This document shows, piece by piece, positions 1 through 8,520 of a DNA stretch of 64,000 nt; the first letter of the stretch is position 1; each line of letters opens with the position of its first letter. The translations under genes and the position numbers were made by a program. The notes beneath the pieces are model-generated. The model was not told where the DNA came from. It ran no database searches and was given only the letters and a program-made list of their open reading frames with translations. Origin of the DNA: Rathayibacter sp. SD072 (GTDB lineage Bacteria; Actinomycetota; Actinomycetes; Actinomycetales; Microbacteriaceae); the NCBI RefSeq assembly GCF_017355185.1, contig NZ_JADILJ010000009.1, positions 42,120 to 106,119 of the forward strand, given 5' to 3'.

Positions 1-123
1 CCGCTTCGATGTCCATGGGCGGAGTGTCGCGGAGGAGAGCCGGACCAGGAGTGCACGGCCTGGTCCCTCGGCGCGGATCTCCTGGGTGGGGGGGCTGGGG
101 AGGAGTGCCGGCGCTCGGGTCGC

Positions 124-209
124 GTTCACAACGAAGGAAGGATCTGCAGGCGGCGGCGGGGCGGCGGGGTTCGCAGGCCCGGCAGACCAGTTCTTCCTTC
201 GTTGTGAAC
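124..209. repeat. 17-bp perfect inverted repeat (MITE- or hairpin-like)
   Basis: The arm GTTCACAACGAAGGAAG (124-140) is repeated exactly in inverse orientation at 193-209, separated by 52 G-rich bases. The arms are AT-richer than the surroundings. It could be a miniature repeat element, a long hairpin or a terminator of a gene left of the window. No gene was recognised in positions 1-241. Confidence 0.7.
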
Positions 210-241
210 ACAAGTGGACCCGGGCGGGGCATGATCGGCGG

Positions 242-844
242 ATGCAGATCTACGCCGACCTCCCCGCCGTGCGCGCCCGGCAGATCACGGCCGACGCCCT
301 GGCGATCGCCGTCGCCGCCGTCGCGATCGCCGCCGGCATCGCCGTCGGCAGCCTGATCGCTGGGCTCGCCGAGATCGGCCGCCGCCTCGAGAGCGCGGGC
401 AGCGGCTTCGGCTCGACGATGAGCGACGCCGGATCCACGCTCGGCGGCATCCCGCTGCTCGGCGACGCCGTGCGCGCGCCCTTCGACGAGGCGAGCGGAG
501 CCGCCTCCGTGCTGGCCGCCGCAGGACGCGATCAGCAGCAGCTCGCGGGAGCCCTCGCGATCGTGGCGGGCCTCGCGGTCGGCGGACTGCCCCTCCTGCT
601 CCTGGCGGTGCTCTGGCTGCGCCCGCGCCTGCGCTTCGCCCGGCGCGCCGCCGAGCTCCGAGCCCTCGGCGCCACCCCGGCGGGCGGCGAGCTCCTGGCG
701 CTGCGCGCGCTGACGGAGGCGACCCCGCGCGAGATCCTCGCGGCCCACCCCGACGCCGTCCCCGGCTGGCGCACCGGCGACCCCGCCGCGACGCAGGCGC
801 TCGCCGCGCTCGCCCTCCGGCGCGCAGGTCTGCGCCCGCGTTGA
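242..844 (+). CDS. Conserved two-TM membrane protein, function unknown
   Basis: A 200-residue protein. Two hydrophobic segments (about residues 20-43 and 101-126) flank a Gly/Ser-rich loop containing GGIPLLGDAVRAPF, which resembles a motif in uncharacterised actinobacterial membrane proteins. The C-terminal 75 residues are soluble and Arg/Ala-rich. ATG at 242 was chosen because the first helix follows at once and the upstream frame is low-complexity. It precedes the ABC exporter genes by about 105 bp in the same direction, so co-transcription is possible but not shown. No enzymatic motif was seen. Confidence 0.7.
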   Translation: MQIYADLPAVRARQITADALAIAVAAVAIAAGIAVGSLIAGLAEIGRRLESAGSGFGSTMSDAGSTLGGIPLLGDAVRAPFDEASGAASVLAAAGRDQQQLAGALAIVAGLAVGGLPLLLLAVLWLRPRLRFARRAAELRALGATPAGGELLALRALTEATPREILAAHPDAVPGWRTGDPAATQALAALALRRAGLRPR

Positions 845-949
845 TGCGCCCGGGAGCACAGAGGACCACTCCCCGTCCCCCGCAGGGATGACCTCCCGAC
901 CACCCGCGGGCGACGAGCGCGACAGCACCGCCTCCGTAGCGTCGAGGAC

Positions 950-1702
950 ATGCAGAACCAGACCTCCACCGTTGTGGCGCGCGTCGAGAACGTGCGCAAG
1001 CTGTACGGCAGCACGCCCCCCGTCGTCGCCCTCGACGGCGTCACCCTCTCGATCCAGCGCGGCGAGTTCACCGCCGTCATGGGACCGAGCGGATCCGGCA
1101 AGTCCACCCTGATGCACGTCCTCGCCGGCCTCGACACGGCCACCGACGGCCGTGTGTTCCTCGGCGACACCGAGATCAGCGGTCTCGGCGACGCCGAGCT
1201 CACGCTGCTGCGCCGCCGCCAGGTCGGCTTCGTCTTCCAGGCGTTCAACCTCATCCCCACGCTCGACGTGCGCGGCAACATCCGCCTGCCCTTCGAGCTC
1301 GACGGCCGACGCGTCACCGCCGACGAGGAGGCCTGGATCGCGAGCCTCATCGAGTCGCTCGGGCTGCGCGACCGCCTCACGCACCGGCCCTACGAGCTGT
1401 CGGGCGGCCAGCAGCAGCGCGTCGCCATCGCCCGCGCGCTCGCCACGCGGCCCCAGCTGATCTTCGCCGACGAGCCCACCGGCAACCTCGACTCCCGCAC
1501 CGGCCGCGAGGTCCTCACCCTGCTGCGCGCCTCCACCCGTGAGTACGGCCAGTCGATCGCGATGGTCACCCACGACCCGATCGCGGCCGCCTACGCCGAC
1601 CGCATCGTCTTCCTCCGCGACGGGGCGGTCGTCGACGACCGCCGCGGCATGACCGCGGAAGAGGTCTCGCGCACGATGCTCGAGATGGAGACCGCGGCGT
1701 GA
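950..1702 (+). CDS. ABC transporter ATP-binding protein (MacB/LolD type)
   Basis: A 250-residue nucleotide-binding subunit that powers the FtsX-type permease encoded next. Walker [10 protein letters not shown] lies at 45-53, the Q-loop in FVFQAFNL near 95-101, the signature LSGGQQQ at 150-156, Walker B LIFADEP at 170-176 and the switch His near 208. Length and motif spacing fit the MacB/LolD/FtsE branch, whose members export peptides, antibiotics or lipoproteins, or transmit signals mechanically. Its TGA overlaps the GTG of the permease by 4 bp (GTGA), a typical translationally coupled pair. The substrate cannot be read from sequence. Confidence 0.93.
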   Translation: MQNQTSTVVARVENVRKLYGSTPPVVALDGVTLSIQRGEFTAVMGPSGSGKSTLMHVLAGLDTATDGRVFLGDTEISGLGDAELTLLRRRQVGFVFQAFNLIPTLDVRGNIRLPFELDGRRVTADEEAWIASLIESLGLRDRLTHRPYELSGGQQQRVAIARALATRPQLIFADEPTGNLDSRTGREVLTLLRASTREYGQSIAMVTHDPIAAAYADRIVFLRDGAVVDDRRGMTAEEVSRTMLEMETAA

Positions 1703-3102
1703 GCGGCGTGCGCACGGGCTCGAAGCAGGGCGGAGGCGCGATCGTCACGGTCGCTGCCCTGTCCGCCGCGTTCGGCGGAGTGCTCGTCATGGTCGTCGCC
1801 GACATGGTCGCCGCGTTCGAGGCCGCCGGCCTGGACGGCGTCGAGCAGGCCGCGACGACGCTCGGAGTGGTCGGCGTCGTGTTCTTCGGCATCGCCGTGT
1901 TCGTGGGCGGCATCGTCACCTCGAACGCCGTCTCCACGGTGATCGCGGGCCGCACCCGCGAGATCTCGCTCCTGCGCCTGCTGGGAGCTTCCGGCCGCTC
2001 GCTGCGCGCCGAGGTCGTGCGCAACGGCCTGATGCAGGGCCTGCTCGGCGCGGTGATCGGCCTCGTCGCCGCGGTCGTGCTCGTCGCGGCCGGTGCCGAG
2101 CTCGCGTTCGCGACGGGGACGTTCACCCGCATCGAGCTCCCGCTCGTCTCTCCGGGTCTGCTGCTGCCGGCGGTCGCCGTCATCGCGTCGACCGTCATCG
2201 CCTCCTGGGCCGGATCGCGCCGCGTGCTCTCGGTCTCGCCGTCCGAGGCGGCGGGCTCCTCCGCGGAGCCGCGCTACGACGAGCTGAAGGGCCGCCGGGG
2301 CCGCAACGCGCTGGCGATCGCGTTCGTCGTGCTCGGGTTCCTCCTGCTGGGCGCAGGCGTCGTGGTCGGGCTGCTGAGCCCGTTCGGCGTGCTGCTGGGC
2401 CTGGTCGGCGGCATGGTCTCGTTCTCCGGCATCATCCTCGGCGCGCCGGTGCTGCTGCCTCCGCTGACCTCGCTGGTCGGCCGGGCCTTCGGCGCAGGGC
2501 CGGTCGCGCGCCTCGCCTCCGCCAATGCGATCAGGAACCCCGCCCGCAGCGCGCGGGCCGTCATCGGCCTCGTGATCGGAGTGACGCTCGTCACGATGTT
2601 CGCGGTCGCCGCGGCGACCTTCGCCACCATCATGCGGATGTCCGAGGACATGAGCCCCGAGGTCTTCGAGGCGCTCGACCAGTTCGTCTCGGTCAGCACC
2701 GCGATCATGAGCGTCCTGCTCGGCTTCTCGGTGCTCCTCGCCGCCGTCGGCATGGTGAACACGCTCTCGCTCAGCGTGATGCAGCGCCGCCGCGAGCTGG
2801 GGCTGCTCCGGGCACTCGGCTTCACGGGTTCGCAGGTGCGCTGGATGGTCGTCGTCGAAGCGGCGCAGATGGTGATCGCCGCGGCCCTGCTGGGCCTGGT
2901 CCTCGGCGTCGTCTACGGGTGGAGCGGCGCGATCGCGATCTTCGGCTCGCTGCCGGGCATCGGCCTGGTGCCCCCGACGATCCCCGTGACGATCCTCGCC
3001 GCCGTCGTGGTGGTCGGCGTCCTGATCACCGTGGTGTCGGCCGTGCTGCCCGCGCGCCGGGCGACGACGGTCTCGCCGGTCGCGGCGCTCGCCGTGGCCT
3101 GA
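1699..3102 (+). CDS. FtsX-like ABC transporter permease
   Basis: A 467-residue membrane protein with GTG start overlapping the ATPase stop by 4 bp. It contains two FtsX-like blocks. Each carries the cytoplasmic coupling-helix pattern: RTREISLLRLLGASGRSLR near residue 90 and RRRELGLLRALGFTGSQ near 365. About ten hydrophobic segments are visible. It is short for a duplicated FtsX permease (often about 800 residues) because the large extracytoplasmic domains are reduced, so this is a compact version. It presumably forms an exporter or mechanotransmitter with the preceding ATPase. A strong hairpin terminator follows. Confidence 0.9.
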   Translation: MSGVRTGSKQGGGAIVTVAALSAAFGGVLVMVVADMVAAFEAAGLDGVEQAATTLGVVGVVFFGIAVFVGGIVTSNAVSTVIAGRTREISLLRLLGASGRSLRAEVVRNGLMQGLLGAVIGLVAAVVLVAAGAELAFATGTFTRIELPLVSPGLLLPAVAVIASTVIASWAGSRRVLSVSPSEAAGSSAEPRYDELKGRRGRNALAIAFVVLGFLLLGAGVVVGLLSPFGVLLGLVGGMVSFSGIILGAPVLLPPLTSLVGRAFGAGPVARLASANAIRNPARSARAVIGLVIGVTLVTMFAVAAATFATIMRMSEDMSPEVFEALDQFVSVSTAIMSVLLGFSVLLAAVGMVNTLSLSVMQRRRELGLLRALGFTGSQVRWMVVVEAAQMVIAAALLGLVLGVVYGWSGAIAIFGSLPGIGLVPPTIPVTILAAVVVVGVLITVVSAVLPARRATTVSPVAALAVA

Positions 3103-3123
3103 GCGGCACGCGGGGTCTGCAGA

Positions 3124-3161
3124 AGGGCCGTCGCCCCGGAGGGATCCGGAGCGACGGCCCT
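3124..3161. terminator. Bidirectional hairpin terminator
   Basis: An 11-bp perfect stem AGGGCCGTCGC / GCGACGGCCCT sits between the convergent permease and maleylpyruvate isomerase-like genes. There is no long T-tract on either side, as is usual in high-GC actinobacteria. Confidence 0.75.
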
Positions 3162-3190
3162 CCGCCGTGCCCGCCGTGACGGAGCCGGAG

Positions 3191-3799
3191 TCACACCACC
3201 GAGAACCCGGTCGCCAGCCGCTCGCGCCCGGTGACCGCCATCAGGAACTCCTCCGCCCGACCGCCGCGTGCCGCGAGGGACCCGGTCAGCGCGCAGCTCG
3301 CCTCGACGGCGGGAGCGGGCAGCTCGTGCGGCACGCCGGTCGCCCGCGACAGGTCGATCGTGTGCACGACCAGCTCGAGCACGCGCGTGCGGAGGTACTC
3401 GTCGAGGGCGATCGCGTGCGGGCCGATCGCGACCAGGCGACCGGGCCGCTGCTCCGCGAGCAGAGCGGTCGCGCGCCGCAGCGCGTTGCGGGCGGTCTCC
3501 TCCGGCCGGTCGCCCAGCGCCGTTCCCGCCTCCACTCCTCGTCGCGCGACGGCCGCCGGATCGGCGACGTTCCCGGCGAATGCTGCGTAGTAGGCGAGCG
3601 CGTCGGGCACCGTCGCCTCGGCGGGCTCCTCGGCGCCGAGGTACGTCTCGACGGTGAGGATCGCGCGCGACGTGTGCCCGGCGAGCCCGCGGACGTCCCA
3701 GTCGCCGAGTCCGGGGAGCGCCCACTGGTCGTCGCCGATCCGTGAGAGCAGGAGGACGAAGGCGGCGGCGGAGGTCTCGAACAGCGCGGAATCGGCCAT
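3191..3799 (-). CDS. Maleylpyruvate isomerase-family mycothiol-dependent protein
   Basis: About 202 residues with the DinB-like MDMPI N-terminal fold. The candidate metal ligands are the His in GLAGHTSRA (near residue 42) and the Glu/His pair in LELVVHTIDL, matching the H...E-x3-H arrangement of the mycothiol-dependent isomerase family. Members use mycothiol or metal-bound thiols for S-transfer or isomerisation; the substrate here is unknown. The ATG at 3799 is used. An in-frame ATG at 3808 would add three residues. The upstream end overlaps nothing, and the divergent acetyltransferase starts 65 bp away. Confidence 0.8.
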   Translation of the reverse strand: MADSALFETSAAAFVLLLSRIGDDQWALPGLGDWDVRGLAGHTSRAILTVETYLGAEEPAEATVPDALAYYAAFAGNVADPAAVARRGVEAGTALGDRPEETARNALRRATALLAEQRPGRLVAIGPHAIALDEYLRTRVLELVVHTIDLSRATGVPHELPAPAVEASCALTGSLAARGGRAEEFLMAVTGRERLATGFSVV

Positions 3800-3863
3800 G
3801 GACCCCATGCTGGCATGCGGTCCGGACCACCCGCGGCGGCGGTGGCGACCCCAGAATGGCCGG

Positions 3864-4478
3864 GTGACCGACTCCGCCCCCGCCTCTCCCCGCCGGCCGA
3901 GCCCTGTGCGCCTCGTCGGGAGGACGGTGGTCCTCGAGCCGCTCGCCGACGAGCACCTCGACGGACTGCGCGACGCGATCGCGCGGCCCGAGGTCTTCGC
4001 GGGCGGCTACGGAGGAGGGGCTGCGGGCCTGGACCCCGACCCGGTCGCGTTCCGGGCGTTCCTCCTCCGCTACTACCCCTGGGGGACGGGCCTGCCGTAC
4101 GCCGTGCTGGTCGACGGGCGCGTGGTCGGAGCGACGGCGCTCGCCGACTTCGACGAGACGCGCGAGGCCGCGCACCTGGGCTGGACCGCGTACGCCCCCG
4201 AGGTGTGGGGCACCGCGGTGAATCCCGAGACGAAGCGCCTGCTGCTCGGGCTCGCCTTCGACAGCGGCTATTCGCGCGTGAAGCTGCAGGCCGACGCGGC
4301 CAACGCCCGATCGCGGGCGGCGATCCTGCGGCTGGGCGCGACGTTCGAGGGGGTGCTGCGGCACGACCAGCGCAGGGCCGACGGATCGTGGCGCGACACG
4401 GCGGTGCACTCGATCCTGCGCGAGGAGTGGCCGGCGGTTCGCGAGGGACTGGACCGCCGACTCACCGCCCTGCGCTAG
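3864..4478 (+). CDS. GNAT family N-acetyltransferase (RimJ/RimL-like)
   Basis: A 204-residue GNAT protein. RLVGRTVVLEPLADEHLDGL opens the fold (residues 12-31). The central strand and acetyl-CoA region run through VVGATALADFD, AHLGWTAYAPEVWGTAVN and LQADAANARSRAAILRLGA, a layout typical of the RimJ/RimL group that acetylates N-termini or small molecules. The GTG at 3864 was chosen because upstream codons lie inside the divergent gene. An AGAAT-like -10 lies about 5 nt upstream, so the mRNA may be leaderless. The substrate is unknown. Confidence 0.82.
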   Translation: MTDSAPASPRRPSPVRLVGRTVVLEPLADEHLDGLRDAIARPEVFAGGYGGGAAGLDPDPVAFRAFLLRYYPWGTGLPYAVLVDGRVVGATALADFDETREAAHLGWTAYAPEVWGTAVNPETKRLLLGLAFDSGYSRVKLQADAANARSRAAILRLGATFEGVLRHDQRRADGSWRDTAVHSILREEWPAVREGLDRRLTALR

Positions 4479-4540
4479 CAACCGCAGCGCCGCTCCCGCA
4501 ACCGGTGACCGCTGCCGGAGGAGAGGAGTAGGAAAGAGGG

Positions 4541-4897
4541 ATGGAACGGATCCACTACGCGGGCAGCTCGGTGCTGACCGGCAGCGCCATCGCCCGCTCG
4601 CTGGTGGACTACGCCGAGGCGCTCGCGGTGCGGAGGGGATCCGCGGCGGTCCGGATCCCCGTGCGGCTCGAGGACGGTGGGATCGGCAGCGCCGACCTGC
4701 TCATCGGTCCTGCCAGCCAGCTCCTCAGCGAGCCCGAGGAGAGCGACGCCGAGGAGATCGTCGACGACGAGCTCGTCGAGCGGATGGACCGCGAGGCCGG
4801 TCGACTCGGGGTCTCGCATCCGGTCGCCGAGGCCGACGACGAGATCGTGCGGCTCCCCGACCTGGACCTGCCCGAGTACGACGACGAGGGCCGCTGA
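4541..4897 (+). CDS. Small acidic conserved hypothetical protein
   Basis: A 118-residue soluble protein. ATG at 4541 follows a purine-rich GGAGAGGAG stretch. The N-terminal half is basic/neutral (residues 1-45). The C-terminal half is strongly acidic (EEIVDDELVERMDRE, then a DLPEYDDEGR tail). No catalytic motif or membrane segment was seen. It lies upstream of two more small genes in the same direction. I do not recognise the family; the protein looks like a Microbacteriaceae-restricted gene. Confidence 0.65.
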   Translation: MERIHYAGSSVLTGSAIARSLVDYAEALAVRRGSAAVRIPVRLEDGGIGSADLLIGPASQLLSEPEESDAEEIVDDELVERMDREAGRLGVSHPVAEADDEIVRLPDLDLPEYDDEGR

Positions 4898-5017
4898 CAT
4901 GGCCGCGCGAGGACCTCTCGGTAGGATCGGCTCCTGCCGCGAGTACCGGAGCGGGAGCGCTGCCCCGGCGTCACCCGGCCCCCACCGAGCACCGCAGGCT
5001 GAACGGAGAGTGCCCTG

Positions 5018-5347
5018 ATGGGCCGATTGATCTACGACTCCACCCTGGAGGCCGACTTCGACGACCGCCTGCTGGCGCACCTGCAGATCGTCATCGGATC
5101 CAAGCTCGCACGCAACGAGTCCTTCTACTTCTCGTGGAAGGACTCGCAGGCGGTCGGCGACGGACGCACCTCGATCTGGGTGCACCCCGCGATCCCGCTG
5201 CGGTTCAAGTACCACGGGGGCCGCGCGCCCTCGATCAACGCCGAATGGATCCGCCAGCTCCTGGCCGATTCGCACACCGCACACGGTCTGCGCATCAGCG
5301 AGGAGCCGAGAGGAGCCGGTCGGCCGAGCGAGGAGCCCATCCTGTGA
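5018..5347 (+). CDS. DUF7882-type small protein (often mislabelled ATP-dependent DNA ligase)
   Basis: A 109-residue protein beginning MGRLIYDSTLEADFDDRLL and containing ARNESFYFSWKD and SIWVHPAIPLRFKY. This is the layout of a short family common in Microbacteriaceae genomes, where entries sometimes carry the name of a DNA ligase. None of the ligase motifs (KxDG lysine) is present, so that name is not supported. Function is unknown. GAACGGAGAG upstream of the ATG is a plausible ribosome site. The stop overlaps the next small gene by 4 bp (GTGA), suggesting coupled translation. Confidence 0.78.
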   Translation: MGRLIYDSTLEADFDDRLLAHLQIVIGSKLARNESFYFSWKDSQAVGDGRTSIWVHPAIPLRFKYHGGRAPSINAEWIRQLLADSHTAHGLRISEEPRGAGRPSEEPIL

Positions 5348-5550
5348 AGCGCGTCGAGATCACCTACGGCGGATCGCCGTACAGCCTGTCGGACACGACC
5401 GCCGAAGCGGTGCAGGCCGACGTCGAGCGCGCGCTCGACGGCGAGGCCTCGCGCTGGCTCGTCGTGAACCAGGGCGAGGGGGAGCCGCGGCAGACGTCGA
5501 TCCTCATCACTCCCGGAGTCGCGTTCTCGGTCGCCGACGTCGCGCTCTGA
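5344..5550 (+). CDS. Small conserved protein coupled to the DUF7882-type gene
   Basis: A 68-residue protein with GTG start inside the preceding stop codon (GTGA). It reads VKRVEITYGGSPYSLSDTT and ends ITPGVAFSVADVAL, a compact alpha/beta sequence with one predicted helix (TAEAVQADVERALDG) and no signal peptide. The overlap strongly suggests it is expressed with the DUF7882-type protein, perhaps as a partner. The family is not recognised. It is followed by a palindromic repeat element. Confidence 0.7.
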   Translation: MKRVEITYGGSPYSLSDTTAEAVQADVERALDGEASRWLVVNQGEGEPRQTSILITPGVAFSVADVAL

Positions 5551-5573
5551 GCGCTCGGCGAGCAGCGCATCTT

Positions 5574-5671
5574 CTGCTGATCGGGTAGGCCGCGCAGCGG
5601 CCGTATCGAGATCCACGTCCTCCGGGAGTCGTGGGTCTCGACACGCCCCCGCGTGGCTGCTCGACCAGCAG
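5574..5671. repeat. REP-like palindromic element, copy A
   Basis: Outer arms CTGCTGATCGGGTAG and the inverse of CTGCTCGACCAGCAG bracket an inner GCCGTATCGAGATCCACG / CGTGGGTCTCGACACGC pair. The element fills the gap between two convergent genes and ends 3 bp from the stop codon of the hydrate dehydratase. Related copies are at 34172-34266, 34296-34343 and 53710-53798. Confidence 0.8.
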
Positions 5672-5674
5672 GGG

Positions 5675-6526
5675 TCAGCTGCGCAGCAGCGCCGGGAACT
5701 CGCCGGGGATCTCGCCCGCGAGGTAGCCGGCGGGGCCGATGCGCTCCGCGAGGCGGGTGTCCGCCTCCGTGTGCAGGTGCACGCCCCACGCCGCCGCGCC
5801 CGCTCCGTCGATGCCGCGCGCTCGGAGGCCCGCCGTCGCACCGGCGAGCACGTCGCCGCTGCCGGCCGTCGCCAGCCCCGGGTGCTCGCCCTCGGCGCGC
5901 ACGAGCACGCCGTCCGGATCCGCGACGACGTTGAAGAGGCTCACGACCGCCTCGTAGCGGAGGGCGATCGCCCTGGCTGCGGTCTCGACGTCCTCGATCT
6001 CGGCGCCCAGCAGCCGCTCGGCCTCCGCGGTGTTCGGAGTGATCAGCAGGCGTCCGGCGAGAGAGCGGGCGACGCGCTTCTGACCCGGCAGCACGCCGAG
6101 CGGGAACGCGTCCAGGTGCACGGCGGGCACGTCGCGCAGCAGCGGTGCGAGCGCCCGGAGGGTCGCGGCGGTCGCCTTCGGGTCGTCCAGCCCCGGGCCG
6201 ACGAGGGCGACGTCGGCCGAGGCCAGCTCGCCCTCGAGCGCCTCGAGTCCGCGGCCGGTGATGGATCCGGTGCGCGACTCCTGCAGCGGGACGACGCCGC
6301 ACTCGGGCAGCGCGACCGCCGTGGCGGAGGCGACGGACTCGGCGACGCACAGCGTGATGCGGCCGGCGCCGACCCGCAGCGCCGCGATGCCCGCGAGCAG
6401 AGCGGCTCCGGGGGTCTTGCGGGCACCGCCGACGATGACGACGTCGCCGCGGGCGTGCTTGGATCCGGACGGCTCGGGCAGCGGCCAGCGCTGCTCCAGC
6501 AGGGCGCGGTCGATGGTCTCAGTCAT
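5675..6526 (-). CDS. nnrD: ADP-dependent NAD(P)H-hydrate dehydratase-like protein
   Basis: A 283-residue YjeF C-terminal (ribokinase-like) domain without the NnrE epimerase half. Visible motifs: GDVVIVGGARKTPGAALLAG near residues 27-46, LVGPGL near 108, ITPNTAEAERLLG near 162 and GSGDVLAG near 222 with the catalytic Asp. The enzyme repairs hydrated NAD(P)H using ADP. Oddities: the family TPHxGE motif reads TPNTAE, and the usual Lys-Gly segment before the ATP loop reads SLFNVVADPDG. It may therefore be a divergent paralogue. Its start lies 8 bp inside the end of the histidine phosphatase gene, forming a two-gene operon. Confidence 0.8.
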   Translation of the reverse strand: MTETIDRALLEQRWPLPEPSGSKHARGDVVIVGGARKTPGAALLAGIAALRVGAGRITLCVAESVASATAVALPECGVVPLQESRTGSITGRGLEALEGELASADVALVGPGLDDPKATAATLRALAPLLRDVPAVHLDAFPLGVLPGQKRVARSLAGRLLITPNTAEAERLLGAEIEDVETAARAIALRYEAVVSLFNVVADPDGVLVRAEGEHPGLATAGSGDVLAGATAGLRARGIDGAGAAAWGVHLHTEADTRLAERIGPAGYLAGEIPGEFPALLRS

Positions 6527-7271
6527 GCGGGTCTCCCTCTCCCTCGTCGCGGTCGTCGTGCCGGGTGACGGGCGCGCCCGTGCGCTCCAGGTGCTCGGTG
6601 CTCGAGAAGCGCTCGACGCTCCAGCCGTCGTCGCCGCGCAGGAGCCGCGTCACCGACGCGTTGGCGACCGGGGTGGAGGCGCCGATGTCGAGGAGCTCGC
6701 GCTCGGACAGGCCCTCGCAGACGTAGCGGGTGATGAGCACCACGGCGTCGTGGCAGAACAACACGGCGGGACCGGTGGGCGCGGCGGCGTCGAGGTGGTC
6801 GAGGAACGACCGCATCCGCAGGGCGAGATCGGTCCAGGACTCGCCCCCCGGCGGTCGGTAGTAGAACTTGCCGTGCCACTCGCGGCGCTGCGCCTCCTCG
6901 GGGAAGCGCTCGCGGAACCCTGCGGAGGTGAGCCGGTCGGCGATGCCGAGGTCGCGGTCGCGGAGCCGCTCGTCGACTCCGAGCGGCAGATCGAGCCCGG
7001 CCTCGGCCAGGGCGATCCTCGCCGTCGAGGACGCGCGGACGAAGGGCGAGCTCCAGGCGGAGGCGGGTGCAGCCTCGCCGGCCAGCCAGCGTCCGAGGGC
7101 GTGCGCCTGCTCCTGCCCGGCGTCCGAGAGCTCGACGTCGGCGTCACGGCGGTCCACCGCGATCTCGAGCGCCCCCTGAGCCTCGGCAGCGCTCGCGGCG
7201 ACGTTGGCGACGCTCTCGCCGTGACGCACCAGGAGGAGCTCGGTCGGTCCGGTCGTTCTCGCGGGGGCCAT
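6519..7271 (-). CDS. Histidine phosphatase (phosphoglycerate mutase) superfamily protein
   Basis: A 250-residue member with the catalytic LLVRHGESVAN box (His near residue 17) at the N-terminus and the second active-site His in VLFCHDAVVLIT. The conserved Glu region is PPGGESWTDLALRM. These enzymes transfer or remove phosphate through a phosphohistidine; the substrate cannot be assigned. ATG at 7271 is preferred over a GTG at 7298 because GGAGGGTGGAG lies just upstream. It overlaps the downstream hydrate dehydratase by 8 bp, suggesting a shared housekeeping role. Confidence 0.85.
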   Translation of the reverse strand: MAPARTTGPTELLLVRHGESVANVAASAAEAQGALEIAVDRRDADVELSDAGQEQAHALGRWLAGEAAPASAWSSPFVRASSTARIALAEAGLDLPLGVDERLRDRDLGIADRLTSAGFRERFPEEAQRREWHGKFYYRPPGGESWTDLALRMRSFLDHLDAAAPTGPAVLFCHDAVVLITRYVCEGLSERELLDIGASTPVANASVTRLLRGDDGWSVERFSSTEHLERTGAPVTRHDDRDEGEGDPHD

Positions 7272-7372
7272 GACTCCACCCTCCGCTTCCCGGCCCACGC
7301 CCGGAAGGGAGTTGCGGGCGGGTCGGAGCGCGCGCTACGGGCGCCCGCCCACCAGGCCCTAGGGTCGTTCTC

Positions 7373-7843
7373 GTGACTCGGATGCGGACGGCACTGGCGG
7401 CGGCGACCCTCCTCGGCGCCCTGGCGCTCGCCGGCTGCACGGACCCCGCCCCCGCCGCTCCGGAGCGGACCGACAGCGCGTCGCTGCTCGGCGCCCGGGA
7501 CGACGCCCGCGAGCGGTTGCGCACCCTGACCGCCGCGCTCACCGGCCCGCAGGACGACGCGTTCGACTTCGCCCGCGCGGCCGATGCCGCACCCGTCGAA
7601 GGGGTCGAGCTGATCGGCATCGAGTCGTACGAGGCGCCGAGCGCGGAGGAGCCGTTCGGCTCGCTGTCGTTCCGCACGCCGGTCCACGCGTCCGAGTACC
7701 CCGAGGCCGACGACGTGCCCGAGGCCTTCTGCTTCCAGGTCCCCTTCGCGTCGACGGGTGCCGTCGAGGGCGATTTCGCCGCGGTCGAGATCGACTGCCC
7801 GGCCGACGCCGTCGTCATCACCCCGCCGACCGACGAGGGCTGA
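7373..7843 (+). CDS. Small secreted lipoprotein, function unknown
   Basis: A 156-residue protein with a type II signal peptide, TALAAATLLGALALAGC, lipobox LAGC with Cys near residue 23. The mature part is acidic and rich in Ala/Pro, with no recognised domain. It has one further Cys pair candidate (CFQV and DCPAD). The GTG start lies 7 nt after TAGGGT (7360-7365), which fits a leaderless transcript. It is divergent from the histidine phosphatase and ends 2 bp before the convergent hydrolase stop. Confidence 0.75.
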   Translation: MTRMRTALAAATLLGALALAGCTDPAPAAPERTDSASLLGARDDARERLRTLTAALTGPQDDAFDFARAADAAPVEGVELIGIESYEAPSAEEPFGSLSFRTPVHASEYPEADDVPEAFCFQVPFASTGAVEGDFAAVEIDCPADAVVITPPTDEG

Positions 7844-7845
7844 GC

Positions 7846-8520
7846 TCAGTCCGCCGACACCGCGGTGATCACGGCCGCGAGGGTCTCGGTGTTCCCGAGG
7901 ATCCGGAAGTGGCCACCGGTCTCGATCCGCACGTTGACCGCGCCCTCGAGCATGCTGCCCTCGGGGATGTGCGGGTCGAAGACGCCGAAGACCGAGGTGA
8001 TGCGGGCGTTCGCCCCGGCCCGGCTCGCGAGCAGGAGGGTCGTCGCATCGCGGGGCGAGAACGAGCGGAGGCTCTTCAGCACGAGGTAGGGCGCGTAGCG
8101 CGAGCCGCCGAACGGGGTCGACACGGCGACCATGCGGTCGACGCGGCCGTCGGGGTCGAGCTCGGTCATGACGTACTTGCCGATCAGGCCGCCCTTGCTG
8201 TGGGCGACGATGACGACGTCGCGGAGGTCGTGCCGCTCGAGGTAGGCGGCGACGTCCTCCGCGGTGCGCGCCACGGGCCGGCCGTTGCGGCCGAGGTCGT
8301 CGAGCACGTGCAGCGGGTGCCCGCGCCGGTGCAGGGGGTCGATGATCGGGCGGAGGAAGGACCACGTCTCCCAGATGCCGGGCAGCACGAGCACGGGCCG
8401 GCGGTCGCCGTCGAGGTAGTCGTCGGGGGCGCGGCGCGACACGAAGCCGCGCACCTGCCAGGCGACGGCGTAGGCGTAGTCCTGGATCCACCAGAGGCCG
8501 TCGCGGACGATCCGGTTCAC
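7846..8520 (-). CDS. Alpha/beta hydrolase (lipase/esterase-like)
   Basis: A 224-residue hydrolase. VLVLPGIWETWSFL (residues 43-56) carries the oxyanion-hole region, AHSKGG (106-111) is the nucleophile elbow with Ser108, and IETGGHF near 205 supplies the His. FDPHIPEG near 186 may provide the acid. The pattern resembles EstA/lipase class 2 proteins that act on lipids or esters. Start is GTG at 8520, inside the stop codon of the upstream hydrolase (GTGA). The two are evidently translated as a pair. Confidence 0.82.
   Translation of the reverse strand: MNRIVRDGLWWIQDYAYAVAWQVRGFVSRRAPDDYLDGDRRPVLVLPGIWETWSFLRPIIDPLHRRGHPLHVLDDLGRNGRPVARTAEDVAAYLERHDLRDVVIVAHSKGGLIGKYVMTELDPDGRVDRMVAVSTPFGGSRYAPYLVLKSLRSFSPRDATTLLLASRAGANARITSVFGVFDPHIPEGSMLEGAVNVRIETGGHFRILGNTETLAAVITAVSAD

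Noticed and set aside
5018..5347. ATP-dependent DNA ligase
   Set aside because: Only 109 residues and no nucleotidyltransferase lysine motif; the name is a likely annotation error in this family.
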